Numbered from the stretch's first letter, positions 55,631 to 64,000 are shown. The stretch is DNA of 64,000 nucleotides from Myxococcales bacterium (GCA_021783235.1 JAJXUD010000004.1:36001-100000); one strand, 5' to 3'. Notes: generated by a model not told the origin, from the sequence alone. Numbers and translations are program-made.

Positions 55631-56623
55631 CTAATCGAGGAACGACGCCTCGCGCGCCACCGCGATGGCCCGGTCGACCTCGTCTTCGGTCATGACGCGC
55701 TCTTCGAGCAGCGCGGCGACCTCGCGGGCCATGTCGGTGTCGAGCAGGTAGGGGCCGTCGGTGTTGATCGTCAGCTTGACGCCCCGGTCGAGGAGCGTGC
55801 GGACGACCTCGCGCAGCTCGTCCCAGCCCGAGACCGCCCGCGTCACGAGGTTCGAGGTCGGGCAGAGCTCGAGCACCGTGCCCGCCTTCGCGAGCAGCGC
55901 CATGACGCGCTCGTCGTTGACGGCGCGGATGCCGTGGCCGATCCGGTCGGGGCGAAGCTTCTCGACCACCGCGGCGACCCCCTCGGCGCCGGTGCCGTGG
56001 GTCTCGCCCGTGTGGACCGTGGTGCCGAGGCCCGCCTCGCGCGCCCGATCGTACATCTCGCGGTAGCGGTCGACCTCCTGCGGCCGCAGCTCGACGGCGC
56101 TCTTCTCGGTGCCGGCGAGGTCGATGCCGATGACGCCGCGGCTCCGGTACTTGATGGCCTTGTCGACGAGGATGCCGTTGAGCCGCGGGTCGAACTCGCG
56201 GTCGAGGCAGAAGATGAGCCCGGCGCGGCAGTCGTACTCGAGGCAGGCGCGGTCCATGCCGCGGATGGCCGCGTGGATGATGTGGTCGAGGTCGCGCTCG
56301 CCGCCGAGGTTTCGCTTCATCGGGTTGAAGCGCAGCTCGATCTGCGTGACGCGGCTGCCGCGGTACTCCTTGCCGATGATCTCGTAGACGCTCCGCTCGA
56401 TGGCGGCGGGGCTCGACTGGATCTTCTCGGTCCAGGTGTGGAGGATGCCGAGGTAGTCCTCGAGCGACTTCACCCGGCTCGGCTTCGCCGTGATGACGTC
56501 GCAGAACTCCCAGTAGTCCTTGAACGGCAGCTTGAAGCCCTGCTGGTGGGCGATGGACCAGAGGACGTGCGGCGCCACCGCGCCGCCGACGTGGATGTGG
56601 AGATCGATGAGATCGCGTGCCAT
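55631..56623 (-). CDS. Adenosine-deaminase-like protein with altered substrate-site residues
   Basis: Metal-dependent amidohydrolase of 330 residues. Zinc-site equivalents are [12 protein letters not shown] (His9/His11), [19 protein letters not shown] and [10 protein letters not shown]. Classical adenosine deaminases have HxHLDG and TDDP, so the ribose-contacting Asp and the second Asp of the DD pair are Gly here, while VHTGE keeps the proton-shuttle Glu. Substrate is therefore doubtful; it may be a modified purine nucleoside, a non-purine, or a deaminase not yet assigned. Aminodeoxyfutalosine deaminase is unlikely to be needed because the classical menaquinone genes are present. Start ATG 56623. 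Confidence 0.8.
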   Translation of the reverse strand: MARDLIDLHIHVGGAVAPHVLWSIAHQQGFKLPFKDYWEFCDVITAKPSRVKSLEDYLGILHTWTEKIQSSPAAIERSVYEIIGKEYRGSRVTQIELRFNPMKRNLGGERDLDHIIHAAIRGMDRACLEYDCRAGLIFCLDREFDPRLNGILVDKAIKYRSRGVIGIDLAGTEKSAVELRPQEVDRYREMYDRAREAGLGTTVHTGETHGTGAEGVAAVVEKLRPDRIGHGIRAVNDERVMALLAKAGTVLELCPTSNLVTRAVSGWDELREVVRTLLDRGVKLTINTDGPYLLDTDMAREVAALLEERVMTEDEVDRAIAVAREASFLD

Positions 56624-56668
56624 TCGAGCCTTTGTAACACCCAGGGCGCCGCTCCTGCCAGTGGAGCG

Positions 56669-57511
56669 TCAGAAGCCGCGGGCGAGCCGGATCCGCTCGT
56701 AGGCGCCGCGGACCTCCTGGAACTGCGCGGTCGCGAGCTCGGCCGCCTTCTGCCCGAGGTGGGCGACCTTGTCGGGGTGGAGCTCGCCCGCGAGCTGCCG
56801 GAAGGCGCGCCGCACCTCGGCGTCGGAGGAGGCCGGCGGGATGCCCAGGAGGTCGTAGTCGTGGGACTGCGGGTCGCCCTCGTAGATCTGCGCCCGCAGC
56901 GCGGCCTCGTCCGCCTCGGCGAGCCCGAGCGCCTCGACGCCGTCGCGCAGCAGCATGCGGGCCGGCCCGGCGGCGAGGCCGAGCTCGTGCGCGAGCCCGT
57001 AGAGCGCGGCGACGAGGAGCCGCTGCTCCGGCGGCGGCAGCACGCGGGCGCAGCGGGCGCACGCCTCGGCGATGGAGGCGGGGGAGGAGAGCGAGCGGCG
57101 CAGCGCCTCGGCCGCGTCGCCGAGGCTCCGCTTTGGAAAGCCGAGCTGGTCGCGCAAGAAGCGGCCGAGCGCGCTCGCGGCCGCGCCCTCGTTGCCCGTC
57201 CGCTCGGCGGCGACGACCAGCGCGGCGAACGCCTGCGCCACCTCGAGCGCGAAGAGCCGCTGCGCCTCGTCGTCGACCTCGTAGGCGGCGGTCGGCACCG
57301 GGAGCGGGTCCCAATCGGCCGAATCGCCGATCCGGAGGTCGAGCCAGTGGCCGGCGAAGATGCCGACGATGAGGCCGGCGACGCCGCCCTGCCAGCCGAA
57401 CGCCAGCGTGCCGAGGACGAGCCCCAAAAAGCCGCCCGCGAGCTTGCCGTAGCCGCGCCCGTCGCCGGCGCGCCCCGCGCCCTGCCGAGCGCTCGAATCG
57501 GTCCCTGGCAT
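56669..57511 (-). CDS. DjlA-like membrane-anchored DnaJ co-chaperone
   Basis: A 280-residue protein: a glycine-rich hydrophobic helix pair near the N-terminus ([40 protein letters not shown]), a TerB-like helical middle (residues about 85-195), and a C-terminal J domain (about 215-278) with [20 protein letters not shown] and the HPD motif in [10 protein letters not shown]. The J domain stimulates DnaK ATPase at the membrane. E. coli DjlA has the same order. Start ATG 57511 lies divergent from folD, with 54 bases between. Confidence 0.88.
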   Translation of the reverse strand: MPGTDSSARQGAGRAGDGRGYGKLAGGFLGLVLGTLAFGWQGGVAGLIVGIFAGHWLDLRIGDSADWDPLPVPTAAYEVDDEAQRLFALEVAQAFAALVVAAERTGNEGAAASALGRFLRDQLGFPKRSLGDAAEALRRSLSSPASIAEACARCARVLPPPEQRLLVAALYGLAHELGLAAGPARMLLRDGVEALGLAEADEAALRAQIYEGDPQSHDYDLLGIPPASSDAEVRRAFRQLAGELHPDKVAHLGQKAAELATAQFQEVRGAYERIRLARGF

Positions 57512-57535
57512 CCGTGCCTCCCGCCGCCCTATACT
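57505..57535 (+). promoter_or_regulatory. Promoter candidate for folD
   Basis: TATACT at 57530-57535 is the best -10 hexamer in the window (five of six consensus bases). A CTGGCA 19 bases upstream is a weak -35. The predicted leader of about 25 bases includes GGGAGG before ATG 57566. Confidence 0.45.
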
Positions 57536-57565
57536 CGCCGCTTCCCTGCAGGGAGGCAACGGCCG

Positions 57566-58423
57566 ATGGGACGGATCCTCGACGGGAAGGCGATCGCGCA
57601 GCGGGTGCGCGCGGAGGTGCGCGCCGGAGCGGTGGCGCTCGCCGAGAGCCACGGCCTCGGCGTGGGGCTCGCGGTGATCCGCGTCGGCGAGGACCCGGCC
57701 TCGGCGGTCTACGTGCGCAGCAAGATCCGGGCGTGCGAGGAGGTCTCGTTTCGCTCGATCGAGCACCACGTGCCGGCCGAGACCCCCGAGGCGGAGCTCG
57801 TCGAGCTCATCGGGCGGCTGAACCAGGACCCGAGCGTCCACGGGATCCTCGTGCAGCTCCCGCTGCCGCCCCACGTCGACGCGGACCGGCTGCTCCTCGC
57901 GGTCGATCCGGCGAAGGACGTCGACGGCTTCCACCCGCTCAACGCGGGCAGGCTCCTCACCGGCCGGCCGGGCGTGCGGGCCTGCACGCCGTTCGGCATC
58001 CTGCGGCTGCTCGACGAGACGGGGATCGACCTGCCGGGGCGGCGCGCCGTGGTGGTGGGCCGGAGCAACATCGTGGGCAAGCCGATGGCGCTCCTCCTGC
58101 TGGAGCGAAACGCCACCGTGACCGTCTGCCACTCCCGGACGCGGGATCTCGAGGGCGAGATCCGGCGCGCCGACGTCGTCGTCGCGGCGGTCGGCCGGCC
58201 GGAGCTCGTCAAGGGGAGCTGGATCAAGGAGGGGGCGGTCGTGATCGACGTGGGCATGAACCGGCTCCCGGGCGGCAAGCTGGTCGGCGACGTCGAGTTC
58301 GGCCCGGCGCTCGAGCGGGCCGCCTTCGTGACGCCGGTGCCGGGAGGCGTCGGGCCGATGACGGTCGCGACGCTGATGGCGAACACGCTTCAGGCCGCCC
58401 GATTGGCGCTCGGCCTCGGCTGA
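57566..58423 (+). CDS. folD: Methylenetetrahydrofolate dehydrogenase / methenyltetrahydrofolate cyclohydrolase
   Basis: Bifunctional enzyme of 285 residues interconverting 5,10-methylene- and 10-formyl-THF, NADP-linked. Motifs: [20 protein letters not shown] (with catalytic Lys), [43 protein letters not shown]-like [59 protein letters not shown] and [19 protein letters not shown]. All are canonical. It begins after GGGAGG and a TATACT promoter. It is divergent from the DjlA-like gene. The 282 bases after it hold no recognised element. Confidence 0.97.
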   Translation: MGRILDGKAIAQRVRAEVRAGAVALAESHGLGVGLAVIRVGEDPASAVYVRSKIRACEEVSFRSIEHHVPAETPEAELVELIGRLNQDPSVHGILVQLPLPPHVDADRLLLAVDPAKDVDGFHPLNAGRLLTGRPGVRACTPFGILRLLDETGIDLPGRRAVVVGRSNIVGKPMALLLLERNATVTVCHSRTRDLEGEIRRADVVVAAVGRPELVKGSWIKEGAVVIDVGMNRLPGGKLVGDVEFGPALERAAFVTPVPGGVGPMTVATLMANTLQAARLALGLG

Positions 58424-58705
58424 GGGGCCGGCGGGGGGGGGCGGGGCGTGGCGCCGGCGCGCCGCCCGTGAGCCCAGGCACGAGGCTTGCTCACCCTCTC
58501 AGGGTGCGTTGCTTCGGCCCAGCAGGCGAGATGAGGGAAATCGCTCGGTTGCCTCGTGCGACCGTCGGCTTGGCCGGCCAAATCCAGGGCACTCTCCCTG
58601 ATCCGGATGTCAGCATTCGAGGGGGTGGGCGGCGTCGGACGAGCCTCTGGCGCCATCCCTCGAACCCCGTAGCCCACGTCGCAGAACCGTGAGGAGGTCG
58701 ATGCC

Positions 58706-59302
58706 ATGGCACGCAAGACGGAGAGACTCCAGATTCGCGCTGAGCAGCTCGCTCAGGCAGTGGTCGAGATCCTCTCGGAGGAGGGGCGCGGCGCGCTGAC
58801 GCGGGAGCGGATCAGCGAGAAGGCGGGGCTGTCGCGGCCGCTCATCTACTACTACTTCAACAGCTCCGACGCGGTGATGGCCTCGGCGTTCAAGTGGATC
58901 TGCGCGCGCATCCTCGAGCGCGAGGAGAAGGCGCTCGAGAAGGGGAGGGGGCTCGATCGGCTCGCGGCGGCCTTCGTGCCCGAGGGCGAGGAGTCGCGGC
59001 GGCTCTACCGGGCCTTCTACGCGCTCTTGCCGGAGGCGTCGATCAAGGGGGAGCTCCGGGGCGAGGTGGCGCGGCTGCGGGGGCTGCGGCGCGACCTGCT
59101 CGCCGAGATCCTGCTCGACGCGACCCGCTCGGGCGAGGTGCGGCCGCCGGACGGCTGCGACCTCGACGCCATCGGCGGGCTGCTCGACGGCGCGGCGCTG
59201 CGCGCGGCCGTGGACCAGGCGCCGGAGACGAAGGGGCTCTCGGCGCGGATGAGCGACGCCGTGCGCCGCTACCTTCGGCCCGTGCGGGCGGTGGCGGCTT
59301 AG
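58706..59302 (+). CDS. TetR-family transcriptional regulator
   Basis: A 198-residue repressor-like protein starting MARKTERLQIRAEQLAQAVV after a GAGGAGG site. The helix-turn-helix (residues about 33-53) reads LTRERISEKAGLSRPLIYYY and continues FNSSDAVMASAFKWI, the TetR_N signature. The C-terminal domain is all-helical and variable, so the inducer is unknown. It could control the adjacent glycosyltransferase genes or folD, but no operator palindrome was found. The 282-base region upstream shows no clear promoter. Confidence 0.9.
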   Translation: MARKTERLQIRAEQLAQAVVEILSEEGRGALTRERISEKAGLSRPLIYYYFNSSDAVMASAFKWICARILEREEKALEKGRGLDRLAAAFVPEGEESRRLYRAFYALLPEASIKGELRGEVARLRGLRRDLLAEILLDATRSGEVRPPDGCDLDAIGGLLDGAALRAAVDQAPETKGLSARMSDAVRRYLRPVRAVAA

Positions 59303-59326
59303 CCCGCCGGCCGCCGCCGAAACGGG

Positions 59327-59332
59327 TATCCT
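59327..59332 (+). promoter_or_regulatory. -10-like box TATCCT placed for a leaderless glycosyltransferase mRNA
   Basis: TATCCT ends six bases before the GTG start at 59339, the same distance as the TAGGAT before surE. No ribosome-binding sequence precedes the GTG and no clear -35 is visible. Confidence 0.3.
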
Positions 59333-59338
59333 GGCCCG

Positions 59339-60193
59339 GTGCGAGCCCAGGTCGTCGTCACCACCTACGAGCAGCCGCGGGCGCTCGGGCTCGTGCTCGC
59401 GGCGCTCGAGCGGCAGACCGTCCGCGACTTCGGCCTCATCGTCGCGGACGACGGCTCGGGGCCGGCGACGCGGGAGCGGATCGAGCGCCACGCCCGCGCC
59501 ACCGGCCGCGAGATCATCCACGTCTGGCAGCCGAACCGCGGCTTTCGCAAGTGCCGATCGCTCAACCGCGCCATCGCCGCCGCGACCGCCGAGCTCCTGG
59601 TCTTTCTGGATGGCGACGCCCTGCCGCGCCGCGACTTCCTCGCCGAGCACCTGCGGCTCGCGCGCCCGGGGCGCTACCTCGCGGGCAGGCTCGTGCGGCT
59701 CGGCCGCGAGGTCTCGGACGCGATGAGCGAGGACGACGTCGCGAGCGGCCGCTTCGAGGGGCGCCGGTTCCTCTGGCGGGCCGCCCGCCGGGGGCAGATC
59801 CTGCAGAAGGCCCACTACGCCTTCGTCCCGGCCTGGCTCGGGAGGGCGGCGCTGCGGCGCGACGGGGGGAGCTGGACCGGCGCCAACGGTTCGGCCTTTC
59901 GGTCGGACGTCCTCGCCGTGAACGGCTTCGACGAACGGATGGGCTACGGCTGGGAGGACACGGACTTCGGCCAGAGGCTCGGGCTCGCGGGGGTCGCGCG
60001 GATCTCCGTCCGCTACAGCGCGCTCGCCTTCCACCTCGATCACGATCGGCCTTGGCGGGACGAGGCGGCGATGGCGCGCCATCGGGCGCTGATGGAGGAG
60101 AGCTTGCGGGCCGGGCTGTCGCGGTGTTACCACGGCGTCGATCGGCTCGCCGAGACGGCCGAGCCCGAGGCGAGGATCGACCGATGGCCTTGA
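59339..60193 (+). CDS. Family 2 glycosyltransferase
   Basis: GT-A-fold transferase of 284 residues. The N-terminal nucleotide-sugar region reads VVVTTYEQPRALGLVLAALE, then IVADDGSGPATRERI, and ELLVFLDGDALPRRDFLAEH provides the DxD-type motif. NGFDERMGYGWEDTDFGQRL is the ED acceptor/catalytic motif seen in family 2 chondroitin-type and other LPS transferases. It has no membrane segment. It overlaps the Trm112-like gene by 10 bases and leads a small cluster with two heptosyltransferases, so LPS core or glycan synthesis is likely. The sugar is unknown. Confidence 0.9.
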   Translation: MRAQVVVTTYEQPRALGLVLAALERQTVRDFGLIVADDGSGPATRERIERHARATGREIIHVWQPNRGFRKCRSLNRAIAAATAELLVFLDGDALPRRDFLAEHLRLARPGRYLAGRLVRLGREVSDAMSEDDVASGRFEGRRFLWRAARRGQILQKAHYAFVPAWLGRAALRRDGGSWTGANGSAFRSDVLAVNGFDERMGYGWEDTDFGQRLGLAGVARISVRYSALAFHLDHDRPWRDEAAMARHRALMEESLRAGLSRCYHGVDRLAETAEPEARIDRWP

Positions 60194-60405
60194 GACCGAC
60201 CGGCGCCCCGGCGACGCCCAAGCCGAGCTCCCCCGCGGCGGGTGCGATGGCGGAGCTCGCGTCCCTGCTCGTCTGCCCCAAGTGCCGCGGGAAGCTCTCG
60301 CACGACGTGGGGCGGCGGGAGCTCGTCTGCGCGGCCTGCCGGCTGGCCTACCGGATCGAGGGCGAGGTGCCGGTGATGCTCCTCGACGAGGCCCGTCCCC
60401 TCTGA
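60184..60405 (+). CDS. Trm112-family zinc-ribbon protein
   Basis: A 73-residue protein whose C-terminal half reads LLVCPKCRGKLSHDVGRREL, then VCAACRLAYRIEGEVPVML, with two CxxC pairs making a zinc finger and the family ending EGxPVML. Bacterial Trm112-like proteins (YcaR/UPF0434-like) are small and often near lpxK or LPS genes; their partners are usually methyltransferases. The N-terminal 22 residues are an Ala/Pro-rich extension, so the true start may be ATG at GAMAELASLL. It overlaps the glycosyltransferase gene by 10 bases. Confidence 0.85.
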   Translation: MALRPTGAPATPKPSSPAAGAMAELASLLVCPKCRGKLSHDVGRRELVCAACRLAYRIEGEVPVMLLDEARPL

Positions 60406-60412
60406 GCGTCCG

Positions 60413-61396
60413 TTGACGCGGATCGCCGTCCTCCAGCCGGCCTACCTCGGCGACGTGGTCTTCGCCTCGCCCTTGACGCGGGCGATCGCGAAGGCCTGGC
60501 CCGGCTGCGAGATCGCCTTCGTCGCCCGCCCGCCCGCCGACGACCTCGCGCGTTGCCTCCCCGGGGTCCGAACCGTGCTCGCCTACGACAAGCGCGGCCG
60601 AGACCGCGGACTTCGCGGGATCGAGCGGCTCGCGACCGAGCTGCGCCGCTTCGCGCCGGAGGCGCTCGTGTCGTTTCACGGGTCGCTGCGCACCGGGCTC
60701 CTCGCCGCGCGGTCGGGGATTCGGCGCCGCATCGGGCCGGCGGGCGAGCCGGGCTCCGTCTTCTTCCACGAGCGAGTTCGGCTCGGCGCGAGCTTTCCGG
60801 GCCGCGCCGTGGCGCTCGCGCGGGCGCTCGCCCTCGAGGCCGACGAGCGGCTTTGCCTCGAGCTGCCGGAGGACTGGCGCGAGCGGGGCAGGGAGCTCGC
60901 GGGGGGCGGGGGGCCATTGGCCCTCGTCCCGGGGAGCGAGTGGGAGACGAAGCGGTGGCCCATCGAACGCGCCGCCGCGTTCGCGCACGCCCTGCTGCGA
61001 GCGGGGATCGAGCCGATCTTGCTCGGCTCCCCCGCCGAGCGCGCGCTCTGCGCCGAGGTCGCTCGACGCGCCGGCCCCGGCTGCCGCGACGTCTCGGGGA
61101 ATCGGGTCGCCGAGTCGCTCGGGATCCTCGCGTCCTGCCGCGGCGCGGTCGGCGGCGACAGCGGACTGGTTCATGCCGCCCGCGCCCTCGGGATCCCGAC
61201 CGTGATGCTCTTCGGCCCGACCGATCCGGCCCGCCACGCCTGGAGAGAGGGCGACGCCCAGGTCACGCTCGGCCTCTCCTGCTCGCCCTGCAGCGACCAC
61301 GGAAGCAGGTCCTGCCCGCTGGGGCACCATCGCTGCCTCTCCGACCTCTCGCCCGAGCGGGTCCTCGGCGAGCTCTCGAAGCTCGGGGTGGCCTGA
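60413..61396 (+). CDS. Family 9 glycosyltransferase, heptosyltransferase II-like
   Basis: LPS-type heptosyltransferase of 327 residues. It starts at TTG 60413 with TRIAVLQPAYLGDVVFASPL, the family's N-terminal acceptor side (RxxxxxxGDVxxxxP). The C-terminal domain has LALVPGSEWETKRWPIERAA (GSxWxTKRWP), GGDSGLVHAARALGIPTVML and FGPTDPARHAW. This order and the KRWP segment match ADP-heptose-LPS heptosyltransferase II (WaaF). Two Cys-rich turns near the end (SCSPCSDHGSRSCPLGHHRC) also occur in some family members. Role: adding heptose to the inner core on the cytoplasmic face. Confidence 0.9.
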   Translation: MTRIAVLQPAYLGDVVFASPLTRAIAKAWPGCEIAFVARPPADDLARCLPGVRTVLAYDKRGRDRGLRGIERLATELRRFAPEALVSFHGSLRTGLLAARSGIRRRIGPAGEPGSVFFHERVRLGASFPGRAVALARALALEADERLCLELPEDWRERGRELAGGGGPLALVPGSEWETKRWPIERAAAFAHALLRAGIEPILLGSPAERALCAEVARRAGPGCRDVSGNRVAESLGILASCRGAVGGDSGLVHAARALGIPTVMLFGPTDPARHAWREGDAQVTLGLSCSPCSDHGSRSCPLGHHRCLSDLSPERVLGELSKLGVA

Positions 61397-62497
61397 GTGG
61401 GCCCGCTCCTCGCGAAGCTCCGCGCCGCCGGCAAGGCGCTGCTGCTCGGGCTCTTGCGGCTCACCTTCGCGCCCGGCGCCGGGGCAGGGGCCCTCGAACC
61501 CGCGCGCCTTCGGTCGATCCTGGTCATCCGGACGGACGAGCGGGTCGGAAACCTCCTGCTCACGACCCCGCTCCTCGCCGCGCTTCGCGAGGCGCTGCCC
61601 CAGGCCCGCGTCGGGCTGCTCTGCGCCGCTCGCCTCGCGCCGCTCGTGCCGGCCGGGCTCTCGACGGAGCTCTGGCCCTTCGAGAAGCGCGACCTCTTCC
61701 GGCGGCCCTGGCGGTTCGTCCGCTTCTGCGTCGCCCTGCGACGAGCGCGCTGGGACGCGGTCGTCGAGGCGGGGCACTGGCATGCCTTCTCTTTCACGGC
61801 GGGAATGATGGCGCTCTGGACCGGTGCGCCTCGCCGCGTCGGCCATCGGCGCGGGGAGGCCGACCGACTCCTGACGCACGCCGTCGAAAAGGACCCGACG
61901 GTCGACTACGACGCCGCCGCCAAGCTCGAGCTGCTTCGCCCGCTGGGGCTCTCGTGCGGTTCGTCTCCGCCGCTTCGGACGGATCTCGGGCTCGTCGAAG
62001 CCGCGCGCTTCCGGACTCTCTTCGGCGGGCCGGTCCTGCTCTTGAACCCCGGGGGCCGGAAGGCGGACCACCGCTGGGATCCCGAAGGCTTCGCCCGGGT
62101 GGCGGCCGAGCTGGCGCGCGCGGCTCGGCTCGCGGTCGTCGTCGCGTGGGGCCCGGGCGAGGAGCGGATCGCGGAGGAGGTGGCCGCGGGATCGGGCGGC
62201 ACGCTCCTGCCGCCGACCTCGCTGGCCGAGCTCGCCGGCGCGATTCGTGCGAGCGCGCTCTTCGTGACGAACGACACCGGGCCGATGCACCTGGCCGTGG
62301 CCACGGGCACTCCGACGGTGGGGATCTTTCTCGCGGCCGACTGGCGGCGCTGGGCGGCTCCCGGGCCGGCCTTCGCCGCGGTGCACGTCGCCGGCCGCGG
62401 CCTCGACGCGGCGGTGGGCGCCGTGGTCGAGGCCTCGATGGGCCTCCTCTCCGGGGCGCGCAGAGACGCCTTGACGGGACGGTCGGCGGACCCATAG
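61397..62497 (+). CDS. Family 9 glycosyltransferase (heptosyltransferase-like)
   Basis: GT9 protein of 366 residues starting at GTG one base after the previous stop. The N-terminal extension (residues 1-35) is hydrophobic/basic; RSILVIRTDERVGNLLLTTP is the GT9 start with GN in place of GD. The nucleotide-binding half has VLLNPGGRKADHRWDPEGFA, VVVAWGPGEERIAEEVAAGS, FVTNDTGPMHLAVATGTPTV and GIFLAADWRRWAAPG. It is more divergent from WaaF/WaaC than its upstream neighbour; likely another heptosyl- or hexosyltransferase for LPS core. Paralogous pairing with the upstream gene is apparent. Confidence 0.86.
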   Translation: MGPLLAKLRAAGKALLLGLLRLTFAPGAGAGALEPARLRSILVIRTDERVGNLLLTTPLLAALREALPQARVGLLCAARLAPLVPAGLSTELWPFEKRDLFRRPWRFVRFCVALRRARWDAVVEAGHWHAFSFTAGMMALWTGAPRRVGHRRGEADRLLTHAVEKDPTVDYDAAAKLELLRPLGLSCGSSPPLRTDLGLVEAARFRTLFGGPVLLLNPGGRKADHRWDPEGFARVAAELARAARLAVVVAWGPGEERIAEEVAAGSGGTLLPPTSLAELAGAIRASALFVTNDTGPMHLAVATGTPTVGIFLAADWRRWAAPGPAFAAVHVAGRGLDAAVGAVVEASMGLLSGARRDALTGRSADP

Positions 62498-62506
62498 ACG
62501 TTGGGA

Positions 62507-63385
62507 ATGGTGCGAAGCATGACCGGATTCGGGGCTGGGACGGCGACCGTGGGCTCGGAGCGCGTCGACGTCGAGCTGCGAACCGTCAACCACAAGTTCT
62601 GCGAGGTGAGGACGCATCTTCCGCGCGAGCTCGCGCCCCTCGAGCCCGGACTGCTGCGCCGGTTGCGCTCGGAGATTCTGCGCGGCGCGGTCGAGATCTC
62701 GATCCGTCGTCACGGAGAGGGCGGAACCGCGTTGGTGGCGCGGGTCGATCTCGATCTGGCGCGCGCCTATGCCGACGCTCAACGCCGCATCGCGGAGGCG
62801 CTCTCGTCGAGCGAGCCCGTGAGCGTCCGCGATCTGCTTCAGCTCGAGGGGGTGGTCCGCATCGAGGACGCCCCCGCGGATCTGGGCGCGGCCGAGAAGG
62901 CGCTCGAGGGGGCCCTGGGGGCGGCGCTCGAAGCGCTCGGCAGGATGCGGTGCGCCGAGGGGGCCGCGCTCGGTCGCGACCTTTCGGCGCGGCTCATGCT
63001 GCTGCGGGAGCTCTGCGCGCGAGCGACCGAGCTCGCGCCTGCGATGGTGGAGTGCTTCCGGGACCGGCTCGCGGCGCGCGCCCAGGAGCTGGCGCGGGGG
63101 ATCGCCATCCCGGGCGACCGGCTCGCCCAGGAGGTGGCCTTGGCGGCGGAACGGATGGACGTCGCCGAGGAGCTGATTCGGCTCCGGACCCACCTCGAGC
63201 AGCTCGAACGGCTGCTCGAGGGGGAGGAGGCGGTGGGCCGGCGGATGGACTTCCTGCTGCAGGAGCTGAACCGAGAGATCAACACCCTCGGCAGCAAGTC
63301 GCAGAGCGCCGAGATGGCGGCGCTGGTGGTGGAGATGAAGGCCGAAGCAGAGCGCCTGCGAGAGCAGGCCCAGAACGTGGAGTGA
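62507..63385 (+). CDS. yicC: YicC-family endoribonuclease
   Basis: A 292-residue protein starting MVRSMTGFGAGTATVGSERV, the family's M-x-SMTGFG start, followed by VELRTVNHKFCEVRTHLPRE. The C-terminal part GRRMDFLLQELNREINTLGS plus KSQSAEMAALVVEMKAEAER is characteristic. YicC/YloC proteins are hexameric RNases linked to small-RNA decay. ATG 62507 is chosen; TTG 62501 is slightly upstream. It is directly before gmk, the conserved yicC-gmk order. Whether RNase activity exists here is inferred from homologues. Confidence 0.94.
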   Translation: MVRSMTGFGAGTATVGSERVDVELRTVNHKFCEVRTHLPRELAPLEPGLLRRLRSEILRGAVEISIRRHGEGGTALVARVDLDLARAYADAQRRIAEALSSSEPVSVRDLLQLEGVVRIEDAPADLGAAEKALEGALGAALEALGRMRCAEGAALGRDLSARLMLLRELCARATELAPAMVECFRDRLAARAQELARGIAIPGDRLAQEVALAAERMDVAEELIRLRTHLEQLERLLEGEEAVGRRMDFLLQELNREINTLGSKSQSAEMAALVVEMKAEAERLREQAQNVE

Positions 63386-63390
63386 CCCCG

Positions 63391-64000
63391 ATGCGCGCTC
63401 CGTTGCTCCTCATCCTTTCGGCCCCCTCTGGCGCGGGAAAGACCACGCTCGCAAGGCGAATTCTCGCGAGCGAGGCCGGGGCGCGGCTCTCGGTGAGCAC
63501 GACGACGCGGCCGCCACGGGGAGAGGAGTCCGATGGGCGGGACTACCACTTCGTGGACGAGGCCCGATTCCAGGAGCTCATCGACGCGGGCGAGTTCCTC
63601 GAGTGGGCCCTCGTGCATGGCCACCGCTACGGGACGAGCCGGACGGTGGTCGAGAGGGCGCTCTTGGAGCCAGATTCGCTCACGATCTTCGACATCGACG
63701 TGCAGGGGGGGAGCGCCATCAAGGAGCAGTTCCCCATGGCCGTCACCGTCTTCATCCTGCCCCCGAGCCTCGCGGAGCTGGAGATGCGGCTGAGGGGGCG
63801 TCGGACCGACAGCGAAGAGGTGATTCAGCTCCGGCTCGCCGCCGCGCGCTCTGAAATCCTACGGGGCCTAGCCGAATACGACTACCTCGTCGTCAACTCG
63901 ATGCTCGAGCATGCCGAGGCGGACCTGCACGCCATCGTCCGCGCCTCTGGCTGTCGGGCGGAGCTCTCCCGGGAGGGGCTGCGAGAGCTGTTTGGGGCCA
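63391..64000 (+). CDS. gmk: Guanylate kinase, 3' end cut by the window
   Basis: ATP-dependent phosphorylation of GMP to GDP. 203 codons are seen of a protein that usually has about 205. The P-loop is LILSAPSGAGKTTLARRILA (near residues 8-18). LSVSTTTRPPRGEESDGRDYHF with the GMP-binding Arg/Tyr motifs, FLEWALVHGHRYGTSRTVVE, LTIFDIDVQGGSAIKEQF and FILPPSLAELEMRLRGRRTD follow in order. The frame is open to the last base, so the stop is just outside. In deltaproteobacteria rpoZ often follows. It starts five bases after yicC. Confidence 0.96.
   Translation, partial: MRAPLLLILSAPSGAGKTTLARRILASEAGARLSVSTTTRPPRGEESDGRDYHFVDEARFQELIDAGEFLEWALVHGHRYGTSRTVVERALLEPDSLTIFDIDVQGGSAIKEQFPMAVTVFILPPSLAELEMRLRGRRTDSEEVIQLRLAAARSEILRGLAEYDYLVVNSMLEHAEADLHAIVRASGCRAELSREGLRELFGA

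Noticed and set aside
53394..57314. A 1,300-codon open frame on the minus strand covering the repeat array and the deaminase gene
   Set aside because: It is a different frame from the deaminase and DjlA-like genes, and is mostly Arg/Ala/Gly low complexity with no family motif.
58640..58680. A GGGGTTCGAGGG sequence on the minus strand resembling a tRNA T loop
   Set aside because: Flanking bases do not pair as a T stem and no acceptor or anticodon arm can be drawn.
58610..63193. A 1,500-codon open frame on the minus strand antisense to several clear genes
   Set aside because: High GC removes stop codons from antisense frames. Codons follow the third-position bias of the sense genes and no domain is readable, so it is a shadow.

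Overview
The window is very GC-rich (about 70% by eye) chromosomal DNA from a Gram-negative, most likely deltaproteobacterial or Myxococcota-type bacterium. The assignment rests on context, not a marker gene. It has the order M50 protease-trpS-scpA-scpB-rluB, several large lipoproteins built from HYDIN-like choice-of-anchor-D repeats or carrying Asp-Ala-Gly tails, a TPR protein with two cyclic-nucleotide-binding domains, and heptosyltransferases. I see no prophage, insertion sequence, CRISPR array or rRNA. Nearly all of the DNA is coding, and many neighbouring genes overlap by 1-4 bases.

Layout. 1-1000 (minus): small zinc-ribbon proteins and a DUF302 protein coupled to a 28-residue membrane peptide. 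1122-5866 (plus): a Cys-rich lipoprotein, acyl-CoA dehydrogenase plus MeaB, surE and an NlpD-like lipoprotein. 6120-10405: M50 protease, trpS, scpA, scpB, rluB. 10512-17943: HEAT-repeat lipoprotein, TPR/cNMP-binding protein, a giant HYDIN-repeat lipoprotein and an unknown protein. 17992-21116 (minus): cysteine desulfurase, DHH nanoRNase, endonuclease IV. 21210-25198: ABC exporter, MFS exporter (minus) and an unknown helical protein. 25223-28261 (minus): a Gly/Trp-rich secreted protein, a DEAD-box helicase and an RGG-repeat small protein. 28399-36790: ferritin-like protein, surface lipoproteins, c-type cytochromes, GST and TesB. 37296-51373: thirteen tightly packed genes, aroK-aroDE-aroC-aroB-aroA-aroF-menF-menD-menH-menB-menA-menC-menE. 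They carry carbon from central metabolism through shikimate and chorismate to prenylated naphthoquinone. 51390-57511: tRNA-Sec, a PTPS-family gene with an apparent CTG start, a class II aldolase, a lipoprotein, a 13-unit 21-bp inverted-repeat array, an adenosine-deaminase-like gene and a DjlA-like co-chaperone. 57566-64000: folD, a TetR regulator, a small LPS-type glycosyltransferase cluster, yicC and the nearly complete gmk.

The most interesting observations are these. (1) An uninterrupted array of thirteen 21-bp units at 55354-55626, each centred on a TCTCAT-S-ATGAGA inverted repeat and spaced by two helical turns, lies between convergent genes. (2) Two genes (rluB and the PTPS-like gene) begin exactly where their families begin, at CTG codons placed 0 and 3 bases after the in-frame TAG of the upstream gene. 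(3) The PTPS-like gene has the ExxHGH motif of PTPS-III, not the Cys motif of QueD. (4) All shikimate and most menaquinone genes sit in one apparent operon, with an EPSP synthase lacking the usual NAGT loop and a compact AroDE fusion. (5) Several genes have TAnnnT boxes 6-7 bases before the start codon, suggesting leaderless mRNAs. All functional calls come from motif reading without database searches.
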